From a bacterium (GTDB lineage Bacteria > Zixibacteria > MSB-5A5 > GN15 > FEB-12): a DNA stretch of 45,443 nucleotides. Below, in pieces: positions 32,817-41,291 of the stretch; positions within the stretch are counted from its first letter, which is position 1, and the number at the start of each line of letters is the position of its first letter. The stretch is from the NCBI GenBank assembly GCA_029211095.1, contig JARGFS010000005.1, positions 1 through 45,443 of the forward strand. The letters are read 5' to 3'. The position numbers were made by a program, and so were the translations under genes. The notes under the pieces were generated by a model that was not told the origin of the DNA, did no database searches, and saw only the letters and a list, made by a program, of their open reading frames with translations.

Positions 32817-33535
32817 CAGAGAAGCATGAAACATATTTTGATCTCAAACCTGGTCTTACGCTGGGCAGGAATTATTACGTAATCGAATTTCTTGGAAGCG
32901 GCTGGGAGGGGGAGGTCTACAAGGTCGAGGAGAGACGAACCGGGGTACTTCGCGCGGCCAAGATATTTTATGAGGGACGGAGACTGTCCAATCGTCAGCT
33001 TCAACGATATACACGAAAACTGGACAAGCTCAGAAGGTGCCCGATTATCACGCAATATCACCACCGCGATATAGCACGAGTGGGGCGTGAGACGGTTGAG
33101 ATTCTTGTCTCTGATTTTGCCAGTGGTGAGATGCTGTCGGCTTTTCTGAAGCAGCAACCAAAGAAGCGATTGTCGGCCTTTGAATCTTTGCACCTACTTC
33201 ATGCCCTGGCCGTGGGACTGGAGCAAGTACATTATCTGGGTGAGTACCACGGAGACATTCACTCAGATAATATTCTGGTGAAGCGAGTCGGGATCGGGTT
33301 TGAGGTACACCTTCTCGATTTTTTTGACCTCGGCAGACCTACGCGGGAAAAAATTCAACAGGATGTGATCGATTTGGTCTCACTGCTTTACGAGATGATT
33401 GGTGGTCAGGATGGATATGCGAAAGCTGGCCCTGAAATCCGCCAGATTGTAAATGGCCGCAAACATACACAGATTTTGAGTAAATTCAAAACCGCGGGTC
33501 AACTCCGTATAGCTATGGATAATATCGAATGGTGA
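32813..33535 (+). CDS. Compact Ser/Thr-type protein kinase
   Basis: The 240-aa protein has the eukaryotic-like kinase fold without extra domains: glycine loop LGSGWEGEVYKV (28-38), lysine K50 (RAAKIF), catalytic loop HGDIHSDNIL (H146, D148, N153) and a metal-binding DFF (169-171) in place of DFG. The second half of the C-lobe is short. The HGD catalytic loop also occurs in aminoglycoside-phosphotransferase-like and ABC1-like kinases, so a small-molecule substrate is possible. The ATG overlaps the upstream stop (ATGA 32813-32816); a GTG 18 bp upstream is in frame but less likely. It is the last gene of the four-gene cassette and is followed by a hairpin. Confidence 0.85.
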   Translation: MTEKHETYFDLKPGLTLGRNYYVIEFLGSGWEGEVYKVEERRTGVLRAAKIFYEGRRLSNRQLQRYTRKLDKLRRCPIITQYHHRDIARVGRETVEILVSDFASGEMLSAFLKQQPKKRLSAFESLHLLHALAVGLEQVHYLGEYHGDIHSDNILVKRVGIGFEVHLLDFFDLGRPTREKIQQDVIDLVSLLYEMIGGQDGYAKAGPEIRQIVNGRKHTQILSKFKTAGQLRIAMDNIEW

Positions 33536-33537
33536 TA

Positions 33538-33567
33538 TGCCGGAATAGGAGTTAGATTGTTCCGGCA
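33538..33567 (+). terminator. Hairpin ending the four-gene cassette
   Basis: TGCCGGAA (33538-33545) and TTCCGGCA (33560-33567) are perfectly complementary around a 14-nt loop, beginning two bases after the kinase stop codon. There is no long T tract, so intrinsic termination is not certain; the position supports an operon end. Confidence 0.5.
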
Positions 33568-33981
33568 ATTGTCAGTACTGACTTATTATGTAGTCACTAT
33601 TTCTGTACCAGATAGAGATTTACCGGAAACCTTGGCAACAGCATTTTTGACTACCCGGTTGCAAAACGAATCAATAAGCGCCTGCTCATTTCATTTTCAC
33701 GTGGTGCAATTATCTACCTTTTATCAAACGCATATCATATAAAAACAGTATCAATTGTAATAGTCTATGTTTATTCATGAGGAGTTACATTATATTGACG
33801 GTTAAGTTGCAGCCTATAGAGTCGTTTGATGGCCTGCTTTGCTCCGATGCAAAAAAGAGCGATCACTGGAATCCAAAAGTTTTTTTATAGTTGCGACTCG
33901 GATGGCAAGGAGTCTGACAAGGAGAGAGATTAGAAGAGTTGAGATTTGCTAATTTAGCGATATTGTAGGATTATTGATAAA
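33568..33981. other. AT-rich intergenic region, no gene supported
   Basis: Short frames exist (for example 33777-33890, MRSYIILTVKLQPIESF) but show no family pattern, and only weak translation signals. The composition is clearly more AT-rich than the flanking operons. The promoter of the DUF2200 gene should lie at its right end. Confidence 0.4.
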
Positions 33982-34338
33982 ATGAACAAGCAAGATGAAC
34001 GAATAGCAAAAATGACCTTTGCCTCTGTTTATCCACATTATGTGACAAAGGTAGAGAAAAAAGGCAGAACCAAAGGAGAACTACATCGAGTCATCGAGTG
34101 GCTAACCGGTTTTGATGAAGAGAAACTTATTGAACTCATAGACGAGAATGTAACTTTTGATCTGTTTTTCAAGAATGCCAATTTGAACACAAATGCTCAT
34201 CTGATCACGGGCGTTATCTGTGGCTATCGAGTGGAAGAAATAGAGAATCCATTGACGCAACAGGTAAGGTATTTGGACAAGTTGGTTGATGAGTTGGCAA
34301 GAGGTCGAAAAATGGACAAGATTCTGCGATCCAATTGA
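33982..34338 (+). CDS. DUF2200 family protein
   Basis: A 118-aa soluble protein with the DUF2200 pattern: RIAKMTFASVYPHYVTKVEKKGRT, ELHRVIEWLTGFDE, and VICGYRVEEIENPLTQQVRYLDKLVDELARG. The function of the family is unknown. The gene is AT-rich, has no strong ribosome binding site, and stands alone between two intergenic stretches of 350-450 bp, which suggests an independent unit, possibly acquired. Confidence 0.85.
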   Translation: MNKQDERIAKMTFASVYPHYVTKVEKKGRTKGELHRVIEWLTGFDEEKLIELIDENVTFDLFFKNANLNTNAHLITGVICGYRVEEIENPLTQQVRYLDKLVDELARGRKMDKILRSN

Positions 34339-34348
34339 ATTGTCCTCG

Positions 34349-34504
34349 TTAAATTTCAGGATCAGAATCATCTTTAAGCGCCAGCTTCCTTTCAACAAGA
34401 TGTAGTGCTTTGGAATTCGATATTTCCGACCCTAATTTTCTCATAACTCTGAGACATTGCCTGATTGAGAAATCAGTACTGCTACATTTGACTTTCCATT
34501 CCAT
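34349..34504 (-). CDS. Possible 51-aa hypothetical protein
   Basis: From ATG 34504 the minus strand reads MEWKVKCSSTDFSIRQ and ends LALKDDSDPEI before TAA. Composition is protein-like (charged, few rare residues) but no family is recognised and no Shine-Dalgarno sequence is evident. It fills about half of the gap between the DUF2200 gene and the MDR oxidoreductase. It may be the tail of a decayed gene. Confidence 0.25.
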   Translation of the reverse strand: MEWKVKCSSTDFSIRQCLRVMRKLGSEISNSKALHLVERKLALKDDSDPEI

Positions 34505-34684
34505 GATCTAACACGGAATCACAACAGTCTCAATATCTATCAGTAAAGAATCTGCCCGAAACTAAATTGACAATGAGACCAAAACTGGCGACATTCTTAT
34601 GGTGAGTGGGTAGTCAACCTCCATTTCCGTTCTCGCGCATTCTCTGCCCACAGAAGTGTTCAAATATTTTCTGGGAGGTAGATA

Positions 34685-35650
34685 TTGAAAGCTATCATAC
34701 GCACCAAATACGGATCGCCGGATCGGCTTGAATTTCGGGAAACTGAGAAACCGACTCCGAAAGAGAATCAAGTACTTGTAAAAGTACAGGCGGCGGCGGT
34801 GAACCCGCTTGATTGGCACGTTCTGCGTGGCCAACCGTTCCTGGTTCGACTAATGGGCTTTGGGCTTCTGAATCCAAAACATCATATCCTCGGAGCCGAT
34901 ATGGCTGGCCGGGTCGAGGCGATTGGCAAGGATATAACTCAGTTTCAGGTGGGGGACGAGGTCTTTGGCTCCGGCATGGGCGGGTTTGCTGAATACGCCT
35001 GTTTGCGCGAAGACAAATTGGTGCTGAAACCGGCCTCCATGACATTTGAACAGGCGGCGGCGGTTCCGGTTGCTGGAATCACGGCACTGCAAGCGCTCCG
35101 CGACCGCGGAAAGTTACGGGCGGGACAACAGGTTTTGATCAACGGTGCATCGGGAGGGGTAGGTACCTTCGCGGTGCAGATAGCTAAGGCGCTCGGCGCT
35201 CACGTGACCGGAGTCTGCAGTGGGCGTAATATAGAAATGGTACGGTCCCTGGGGGCGGACCATCTGATTGACTACACAAAAGAATGCTTCTGGCAGAACG
35301 GAAAAGAGTACGATCTGATCGTTGATAATGCCGCCTTTCAATCGATACGGAAGTCTCTGCGCGCTCTGAAACCATCCGGCGTCTATGTTGTGGTTGGCGG
35401 CTCCTCATCCACTGGGAGAGTTTTGTTGTCACTACTTTTCAATCCTCTTATTTCAATGATCAAGGGGAGGAAGCTTGTTTCGTTGATGGCGGACCTGAAG
35501 AAATCGGATCTGGTTTTCCTGAAGGAACTTCTGGAGTCGGGCAAGATTGTGCCTGTCATTGGCAGGAAGTACCCCCTGAGTGATACTGCTCAGGCAATCC
35601 GGCATATCGAGAAAGGGCACGCAAGCGGAAAAGTCATAATCAATGTTTGA
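34685..35650 (+). CDS. Zinc-independent MDR oxidoreductase (NAD(P)-dependent, quinone oxidoreductase-like)
   Basis: Medium-chain dehydrogenase/reductase of 321 aa. It has the GroES-like N-domain (NPLDWHVLRGQP, LGADMAGRVEAIG, FQVGDEVFG) and a Rossmann domain with NGASGGVGTFAVQIAK, then GADHLIDY. Cys/His ligands for catalytic zinc are missing, as in the quinone oxidoreductase and reticulon-4-interacting-protein-like subgroup, which reduce quinones or enones with NADPH. The TTG start at 34685 has a strong GGGAGGT five bases upstream. Physiological substrate unknown; no operon partners. Confidence 0.9.
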   Translation: MKAIIRTKYGSPDRLEFRETEKPTPKENQVLVKVQAAAVNPLDWHVLRGQPFLVRLMGFGLLNPKHHILGADMAGRVEAIGKDITQFQVGDEVFGSGMGGFAEYACLREDKLVLKPASMTFEQAAAVPVAGITALQALRDRGKLRAGQQVLINGASGGVGTFAVQIAKALGAHVTGVCSGRNIEMVRSLGADHLIDYTKECFWQNGKEYDLIVDNAAFQSIRKSLRALKPSGVYVVVGGSSSTGRVLLSLLFNPLISMIKGRKLVSLMADLKKSDLVFLKELLESGKIVPVIGRKYPLSDTAQAIRHIEKGHASGKVIINV

Positions 35651-35801
35651 AGAGCAATAACAGGCGACTCAGATTCGCCGGACAAAGCGTCCTGCTGTTT
35701 GGGGAGCGAGATGTTCGAGATGCAGATGATTGTATTTGAAATAGGCGATTACATTTCCTATCTTAGGTACATATAGCAATTGAACTTGTTGGAAAACTAC
35801 C

Positions 35802-37535
35802 GTGAACGTACTTGTATATTTACTCGTAGCGTTAGTCGCCTACCTGATCGCATTTCATTTTTATGGTCGGTTTATTGCCCGCTCTCTCGGCGAAACCGCA
35901 GGACGAAAGACCCCGGCAGTTAAAATCAATGACGGCAAAGATTTTGTGCCCACCCGTCCTTCGGTCTTGTTTGCGCATCACTATGCTACGATTGCGGGGG
36001 CAGGTCCCATTGTTGGTCCCGTTCTCGGTATCCTGTATGGGATAGGTCCGGCCTGGCTATGGGTTGTTTTTGGAGCCATTTTCTTTGGCGCCGTTCATGA
36101 CTTCTCGGCCTTGTTTGCTTCGATAAGAGAAGATGGTAATTCTGTCGCCGAGATTGCTAAAAAGTCGCTCGGTCCTACCGGGTTCCTGCTCTTTATTACT
36201 TTCACGATTATACTTATTGTTCTGGTGGCCGCCGCTTTCTTGTCGCTTACCGCAATTTCTTTGACTTCGCTCTACCCTCTTGAGAAACTCGGTCTACAGG
36301 ATGGTCAAACATTACTCCGGACGATTGTCAAGGGCGGACAGACCTATGGCGTTATCGGTGGGATTGCTTCGTCATCAGTAATTGTCATCACGGCGTTGGC
36401 CCCGCTTTTGGGTTTCCTGGTCACGAAACGGCGCATCTCCACGCCATTAGCTTTTGTCCTGGCTGCAGGGATATGTACTTTTTCAATATGGATCGCTTTC
36501 GACCACCCCCTTACCCTGGCACCATTGGCCTGGATGATCGTGATCTCAATATATACTTTTTTCTCGTGTGAAGCGCCCGTCTGGTTGATCCTTCAGCCGC
36601 GCGATTTTGTGAATGTTCAGATTCTTTATGCCGGTATGGCCGCCATGATTGTCGGGGTTGTGATCGGAGGTTTCCAGGGATTAACTGTGACAGCCCCTCT
36701 TTCCAATATTGCTGTCGGTACATCCAAAATGGGACCGGTGTGGCCATTTCTGTTTATCATTATTGCTTGTGGAGCTATTTCCGGATTTCACTCTTTAGTC
36801 TCCAGTGGTACCTCCTCAAAACAGCTCGCGAAAGAGAGCCAGGCTGTTACGGTCGGCTTTGGCGGAATGCTTTTGGAGAGTTTACTGGCCGTACTCGTAC
36901 TGGTTATAGTCGGGTCCTCGCTCAATTTCGGTGAGTACATGGCCATTGTCTGGCCGGAGGGTGCCAGGGGAAACCCAATTCTGGCTTTTGCCCTCTCTAT
37001 GGGGCATTTGATGAATTCTACGATGGGCATTTCTACCGCATTCGGCTCCGTTATGGGGATACTAATAATCGAGGGGTTCTTAATTACAACTCTTGATTCG
37101 GCAGTGCGTCTCAATCGCTATCTGTTTGAGGAACTCTGGAAAACATTATTGCCTAAGACGCCGCGCTTTATGAAAAGCTTCTGGTTCAACTCCGGGTTGG
37201 CGGTAATCCTGATGTTCAGCATAGCTTATAGTGGTGGTTATAAAGCTATCTGGCCGGTCTTTGGAGCAACTAACCAACTACTGGCCGCGATGACACTCAT
37301 TGTTGTGACCGTTTGGCTGCATCGATCCGGCAAAAAATACTGGTTCACGATGATTCCGGCAATTCTGATGGTAAGTACGACGATATTTGCTCTCGTCTAC
37401 AAGCTGTTTTCAGAATACATTCCCGATAGCAAATATATTCTGGTGGCCACTGACATTCTGCTTCTCGTTTTGGCGCTTCGGGTTGTCTTGCTCTCGATCA
37501 CAAAATTCAACAGACCGGTTGAGAGTTTAAGTTAA
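35802..37535 (+). CDS. cstA: CstA-family carbon starvation protein (peptide or pyruvate transporter)
   Basis: CstA proteins are inner-membrane carriers for peptides or pyruvate, induced on carbon limitation in E. coli. The 577-aa, roughly 15-helix protein shows the family blocks FHFYGRFIARSLGE, DFVPTRPSVLFAHHYATIAGAGPIVGP split over the first loop, FGAVHDFSALFASIREDG, ISGFHSLVSSGTSSKQ, and ITTLDSAVRLNRYLFEE. It is the shorter form of the family (E. coli CstA is about 700 aa). The GTG start at 35802 has GGA about ten bases upstream. Its end overlaps by 9 bp the end of the convergent outer-membrane gene. Confidence 0.95.
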   Translation: MNVLVYLLVALVAYLIAFHFYGRFIARSLGETAGRKTPAVKINDGKDFVPTRPSVLFAHHYATIAGAGPIVGPVLGILYGIGPAWLWVVFGAIFFGAVHDFSALFASIREDGNSVAEIAKKSLGPTGFLLFITFTIILIVLVAAAFLSLTAISLTSLYPLEKLGLQDGQTLLRTIVKGGQTYGVIGGIASSSVIVITALAPLLGFLVTKRRISTPLAFVLAAGICTFSIWIAFDHPLTLAPLAWMIVISIYTFFSCEAPVWLILQPRDFVNVQILYAGMAAMIVGVVIGGFQGLTVTAPLSNIAVGTSKMGPVWPFLFIIIACGAISGFHSLVSSGTSSKQLAKESQAVTVGFGGMLLESLLAVLVLVIVGSSLNFGEYMAIVWPEGARGNPILAFALSMGHLMNSTMGISTAFGSVMGILIIEGFLITTLDSAVRLNRYLFEELWKTLLPKTPRFMKSFWFNSGLAVILMFSIAYSGGYKAIWPVFGATNQLLAAMTLIVVTVWLHRSGKKYWFTMIPAILMVSTTIFALVYKLFSEYIPDSKYILVATDILLLVLALRVVLLSITKFNRPVESLS

Positions 37536-38086
37536 CGATTCAATGCTTACGGATCCCGCATAGAACCGGCACCGTTCTAATGCGATCTCAAACCTCACGA
37601 GTGCGCCAAAAGTGATTGTGTTAAGATCGTCACTTCCCAAATGCTCCAAGTCCGTTGACTTCTGAAAGCGATAGCTGGCAAAGAAATCGAGATCAAGCCC
37701 GCCGGCCGTAAAATCCACGCCAGCCCGCAGGGCATAGAATGGGTCGCTCTGCCAATCACCGTCAATATAGCCTATTCCCACGCCTGCTCCGCCAAATATG
37801 AAATCGCCGATCATGGCATACCCTTGTGGCTGAATCATCATCTCCCCGGTGCCTCCAAAATCCGCAATGAATTCTTTATCCCCTTCAAACCGCAGAAGCG
37901 GCTGTGCGATAACGAAAGACCCCATAAATCCGAAAGCATTTCGATCAAATTCAGGGTTGTCTGTGATATCGGCCATAGTGTTGAGATAGTGGATCCCGCC
38001 GCCGATACGACTTCCGGCATCGGAAGTACCCGCAAACAGAAGCGGACCAGCAGAAAAGCGGTCAATGTCGTTAGTTTACTTCTCAT
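37527..38086 (-). pseudogene. Frameshifted outer-membrane beta-barrel protein gene
   Basis: ATG 38086, preceded by GGAGAG, reads MRSKLTTLTAFLL, a signal-peptide start. Then the frame must change by deleting one base (within about 38035-38056) to continue PLLFAGTSDAGSRIGGGIHYLNTMADITD and the barrel-like body (FGGAGVGIGYIDG, YALRAGVDFTAGGLDLDFFASYRF, FGALVRFEI). Without the shift only the downstream 149-aa frame without signal peptide remains. The chain also runs 17 residues past the expected aromatic C-terminus, ending beyond FEI inside the cstA tail. Either the gene is recently dead or the assembly has an indel here. Confidence 0.65.
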
Positions 38087-38228
38087 CCCTCTCTCCAGAA
38101 CTGAATGGGGGTAATCCCCATTGGCGAGGGAGATTGATATCAGGCCCTTTACGTATATTGAATGTCTGTCAGGAAGATCGGAAACCCATTGTATGTGACC
38201 GCAGGTTGCCGGTGACGACAAATACAGT

Positions 38229-39275
38229 CTACTTATACGCTATCGCGGCACTTGCCGGTCCGGCCAGGCCAATGAATTCAAAACGCTTGAAACCAACGGT
38301 AGTACACCATTTCTTGAAGTCCGCCCCGGTGTAATCAAAGCCGTCACCAAGCTCAATGAGCATGTTGAGTGACATCAGAAGTCCAAAGGCATTTTCACGT
38401 CGAGCGTCATCAATCAAGTTTTCTATGGCGATAAACGCGCCTCCTTCGGGCAATGCCCTATATGCCTTTTCTATCAGTATCATTTTCTTTTCGAGATTCC
38501 AGTCGTGCAGAATATTCCCCATCGTGATAACATCGGACGTGGGTAGTTCATTTTCGAAGAAGTCGCCAGAAATGATTTCGATTCGGTCCCCCATTCCGGC
38601 GTCATCAACGTGTTGTTGGGCGTGGGGAGCTACCGGTGGCAGGTCAAAAGATTTGAATCTAAGGTGACTATGACGCGCTCCAACAACTCGCGCCAACAAC
38701 GCAAGTGCACCGCCAATATCGCTGACCGTATTGTATTTGCCAAAATCAAACTTGTCAGACAACGCCAAAAAATTGCCCGCTTGAACCCCAGACATTGCTT
38801 CCAGGAACTGTCCCAGTCTTGCTTTGTCCGCATAGAGTTCCGCAAACATTGATTTGCCGCTTTGTTTAACTTCGTTCTGCGGTTCGCCAGTCTTCAGAGC
38901 TGTCCCAAGATTATTCCAGAATCCAAATAATCGCGAGTTTAACATTTCAATGATACCCCCTATATAGGTTGTATTAGATTTGTTAAGAAACGCGTTTGAC
39001 TCCGGTGTATTCTTATACTTCCCTTCCCGCCCATCGCCATCTCGGTCAAGAAATCTGAGGGCCACCAGAGCATCGAAAAAATCATACGTTCCACGAGGAT
39101 GCAGCCCAAGCCTGTCACCGAGTTGTGTTGCCGACATAGATCTTTCGCCAAGTACAGTGAAAAGATTCAATTCAACGGCAGTTAGTAATGTCTTTGAAGC
39201 CCAGAAGGCTGTAGCCGTTTGCATGATATGCCCCGGGTCGATTGCTTGCTTCAAGGTAATCTCCTTCAGTCTCAT
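38229..39275 (-). CDS. SAM-dependent O-methyltransferase (COMT/HIOMT-like)
   Basis: The 348-aa protein has an N-terminal dimerisation winged helix (LTAVELNLFTVLGERSMSATQLGDRLGLHP), and a class I methyltransferase domain with the SAM site VSDIGGALALLARVV (usual D-x-GGGxG is weakened to DIGGALA), FDLPPVAP, IEIISGDFFENELP, and the catalytic-region block ITMGNILHDWNLEKKMILIEKAYRAL. This is the plant-like O-methyltransferase_2 family used on phenolics, polyketides and similar small molecules. The start may be Met18 (MQTATAFWASK) rather than Met1; no good Shine-Dalgarno sequence is visible for either. It stands alone, divergent from a small region of gene debris. Confidence 0.88.
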   Translation of the reverse strand: MRLKEITLKQAIDPGHIMQTATAFWASKTLLTAVELNLFTVLGERSMSATQLGDRLGLHPRGTYDFFDALVALRFLDRDGDGREGKYKNTPESNAFLNKSNTTYIGGIIEMLNSRLFGFWNNLGTALKTGEPQNEVKQSGKSMFAELYADKARLGQFLEAMSGVQAGNFLALSDKFDFGKYNTVSDIGGALALLARVVGARHSHLRFKSFDLPPVAPHAQQHVDDAGMGDRIEIISGDFFENELPTSDVITMGNILHDWNLEKKMILIEKAYRALPEGGAFIAIENLIDDARRENAFGLLMSLNMLIELGDGFDYTGADFKKWCTTVGFKRFEFIGLAGPASAAIAYK

Positions 39276-39369
39276 AGCTCATTCAAGGAGGAGCAGTATG
39301 ATGTTATTCGCCTATATTGGCTATAATAGGTAGTTTTTATCTATGATGCAAGTCGATCTTTCAGGGGAA

Positions 39370-39876
39370 TCGCTTGAAAAGACTAGTTAAGTTTGTAGAG
39401 AAACCAGGATGCTGTGTGAATTGGACGGTGAAATAGCGCCGGTCGCGGGAGAACCGAAAATATCGGCCGCAAGAGTACTGTTTTTGATCCCGCCATTTGA
39501 CCGGTAGAGATATCCAGTGCCCGGAGATTCACATTCCAGCCCTTTTAATTTTGAAGTCCCAAAACCAGAAAATATGGCGGCCTTTATTCGAAAATACGCC
39601 GTAATCGGCTATGAAATCACCTTTTCCGAGCTTCTGGAGGGGAGGATAATTATCTCGCGCGGATACCGGCCACGATGTTTCAACCTTTATAACTATTAGC
39701 TGATTTGGGGATGTACATACTATCTCAAATATCGGCCCGCCAACGACCGGTTTGTCTTGACAGTCAGATAAAGAAGGATATATTTGTCCTTGTGAAAAAG
39801 ATAACAAAGTGTGACAGACAGGAAGACATAGTTGAAGTTGTCGAAAAGCGGTTCGACTATCGGGTCCTGTCGCGTT
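39370..39876 (-). pseudogene. Decayed beta-barrel gene related to the cytochrome-locus porin
   Basis: On the minus strand, pieces in different frames match the C-terminal part of the barrel at 20808-22403. The nucleotides 39524-39540 are identical over 17 nt to 20985-21001 (GWNVNL/SWNVNL), followed after a 2-nt deletion by GTGYLYRSNGG (GTGYLYETNGE in the porin) and after another shift by RRYFTVQFTQ (RRYYLSVQIRQ). Further upstream GKGDFIADYGVF and LSVTLCYLFHKDKY look like barrel strands in yet other frames. At least three frameshifts are needed. The debris ends just before the glutamate dehydrogenase promoter region. Confidence 0.6.
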
Positions 39877-39903
39877 AGAAAAATCTATTTCTGAGGTAAG
39901 AAA

Positions 39904-41190
39904 ATGAACACTTCCGGATTCAACCCATTTGAAATGGCGCAAGCGCAATTTGACAGCGTAGCCGACCAACTCGGACTCGATCAGTCGGTTCGTGACCTTT
40001 TGAGAAACCCGCTTAGAGAGTATCAATTCAGTATTCCGATTCATATGGATGATGGAACCACAAAAGTATTCAGAGGGTTTCGTGTCCAGCACAACGATGC
40101 CCGCGGTCCTTCAAAGGGAGGCATTCGCTTCCATCCCGCTGAAACAATTGACACCGTTCGGGCACTGTCAATGTGGATGACATGGAAATGCGCCGTAGTC
40201 GATATTCCTCTTGGCGGCGGCAAAGGCGGAGTAATATGCGATCCGCACAACCTTAGTGCCAAGGAACAGGAGCAGGTCTGTCGGACCTGGGTACGGCAGC
40301 TTGCAAAAAATGTCGGTCCTCTCTCGGACGTACCGGCCCCGGATGTGATGACCAACGCTCAGCACATGTTATGGATGCTTGATGAATATGAACATATTCA
40401 TGGAGGGCACTTTCCCGGATTCATAACCGGTAAGCCGGTTGGTATGGGCGGCTCCCTGGGCCGGACCGAAGCTACCGGCTACGGAACCGTTTTCACGATC
40501 AGAGAAGCGCTGAAGGAACTTGGGATCAGACCGAGCGATACCACTGCCTCGGTCCAGGGCTTCGGCAATGTTGCACAGTATGCCATTGAATTGTATGAGC
40601 AGCTGGGCGGCAAGGTTATCTGTGTCTCCAGCTGGGATCAGTCAGATCAGAAGGCATATTCTTTTGTCAAAAAAGAGGGTGTCAGCCTTAAGGATCTCCA
40701 GGGAATAACTGACCGGTTTGGAGGGATCGACAAGGCGAAAGCAGCCGAACTCGGCTATGACGTGCTTGACGGGGATATCTGGATTGAGCAGGAGGTGGAT
40801 ATTCTGATTCCATGTGCCCTCGAGAATCAGATCACCGGCGACACGGTCAAAAAGATCAGCAAGAAAGTTAAGATTGTTGCCGAAGGAGCCAATGGGCCAA
40901 CCACACCGGCGGCCGACAAGATTCTGGCCGAACGGAACATTTTCACAATCCCGGATTTCCTGGCCAACGCCGGCGGCGTAACCTGCAGCTACTTTGAGCA
41001 GGTGCAGAGCAATATGAACTACTTCTGGGAGAAAGATGATGTCCTTAGTCGTCTGGACCTGAAAATGACCAGTGCTTTCATTGCGGTTAGTGAACTCGCC
41101 CGCAAGCGAAAGCTGTACATGCGTGATGCCGCCTACGTCATTGCCATTGACCGGGTAGCTCAGGCGTGCCGGGATCGCGGCTGGGTATAA
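39904..41190 (+). CDS. gdhA: Glutamate dehydrogenase (Glu/Leu/Phe/Val family)
   Basis: The enzyme interconverts glutamate and 2-oxoglutarate plus ammonia with NAD(P). The 428-aa protein has the substrate domain (GPSKGGIRFHP, IPLGGGKGGVICDP with the catalytic Lys, PAPDVMTNAQHM with the catalytic Asp) and the Rossmann domain (ASVQGFGNVAQYA, EGANGPTTPAAD, LANAGGVTCSYFEQVQ). Length suits the hexameric class. Cofactor preference is not obvious from GFGNVA alone. GAGG precedes the ATG. It is followed by a promoter-like sequence, so the next genes may be separately transcribed. Confidence 0.96.
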   Translation: MNTSGFNPFEMAQAQFDSVADQLGLDQSVRDLLRNPLREYQFSIPIHMDDGTTKVFRGFRVQHNDARGPSKGGIRFHPAETIDTVRALSMWMTWKCAVVDIPLGGGKGGVICDPHNLSAKEQEQVCRTWVRQLAKNVGPLSDVPAPDVMTNAQHMLWMLDEYEHIHGGHFPGFITGKPVGMGGSLGRTEATGYGTVFTIREALKELGIRPSDTTASVQGFGNVAQYAIELYEQLGGKVICVSSWDQSDQKAYSFVKKEGVSLKDLQGITDRFGGIDKAKAAELGYDVLDGDIWIEQEVDILIPCALENQITGDTVKKISKKVKIVAEGANGPTTPAADKILAERNIFTIPDFLANAGGVTCSYFEQVQSNMNYFWEKDDVLSRLDLKMTSAFIAVSELARKRKLYMRDAAYVIAIDRVAQACRDRGWV

Positions 41191-41229
41191 GGAGACTTAT
41201 ATAGTAGTTGCGCCACTATCAGTACAATT

Positions 41230-41257
41230 TTGCTTCCTGTGTAATTTCTGTTATATT
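41230..41257 (+). promoter_or_regulatory. Sigma70-like promoter before the PEP/pyruvate-binding genes
   Basis: TTGCTT (41230-41235) and TATATT (41252-41257) are separated by 16 bp and lie 35 bp before the start codon of the following gene, which has AAGGA upstream. The match is moderate, and other AT-rich hexamers lie nearby. Confidence 0.4.
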
Positions 41258-41291
41258 AGGCAGCAATTGAGATAGTATAAGGAATGTTTGC

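Noticed and set aside
33777-33890. Short plus-strand frame of 37 aa in the AT-rich gap
   Set aside because: No start signal or family pattern; expected by chance in this length.
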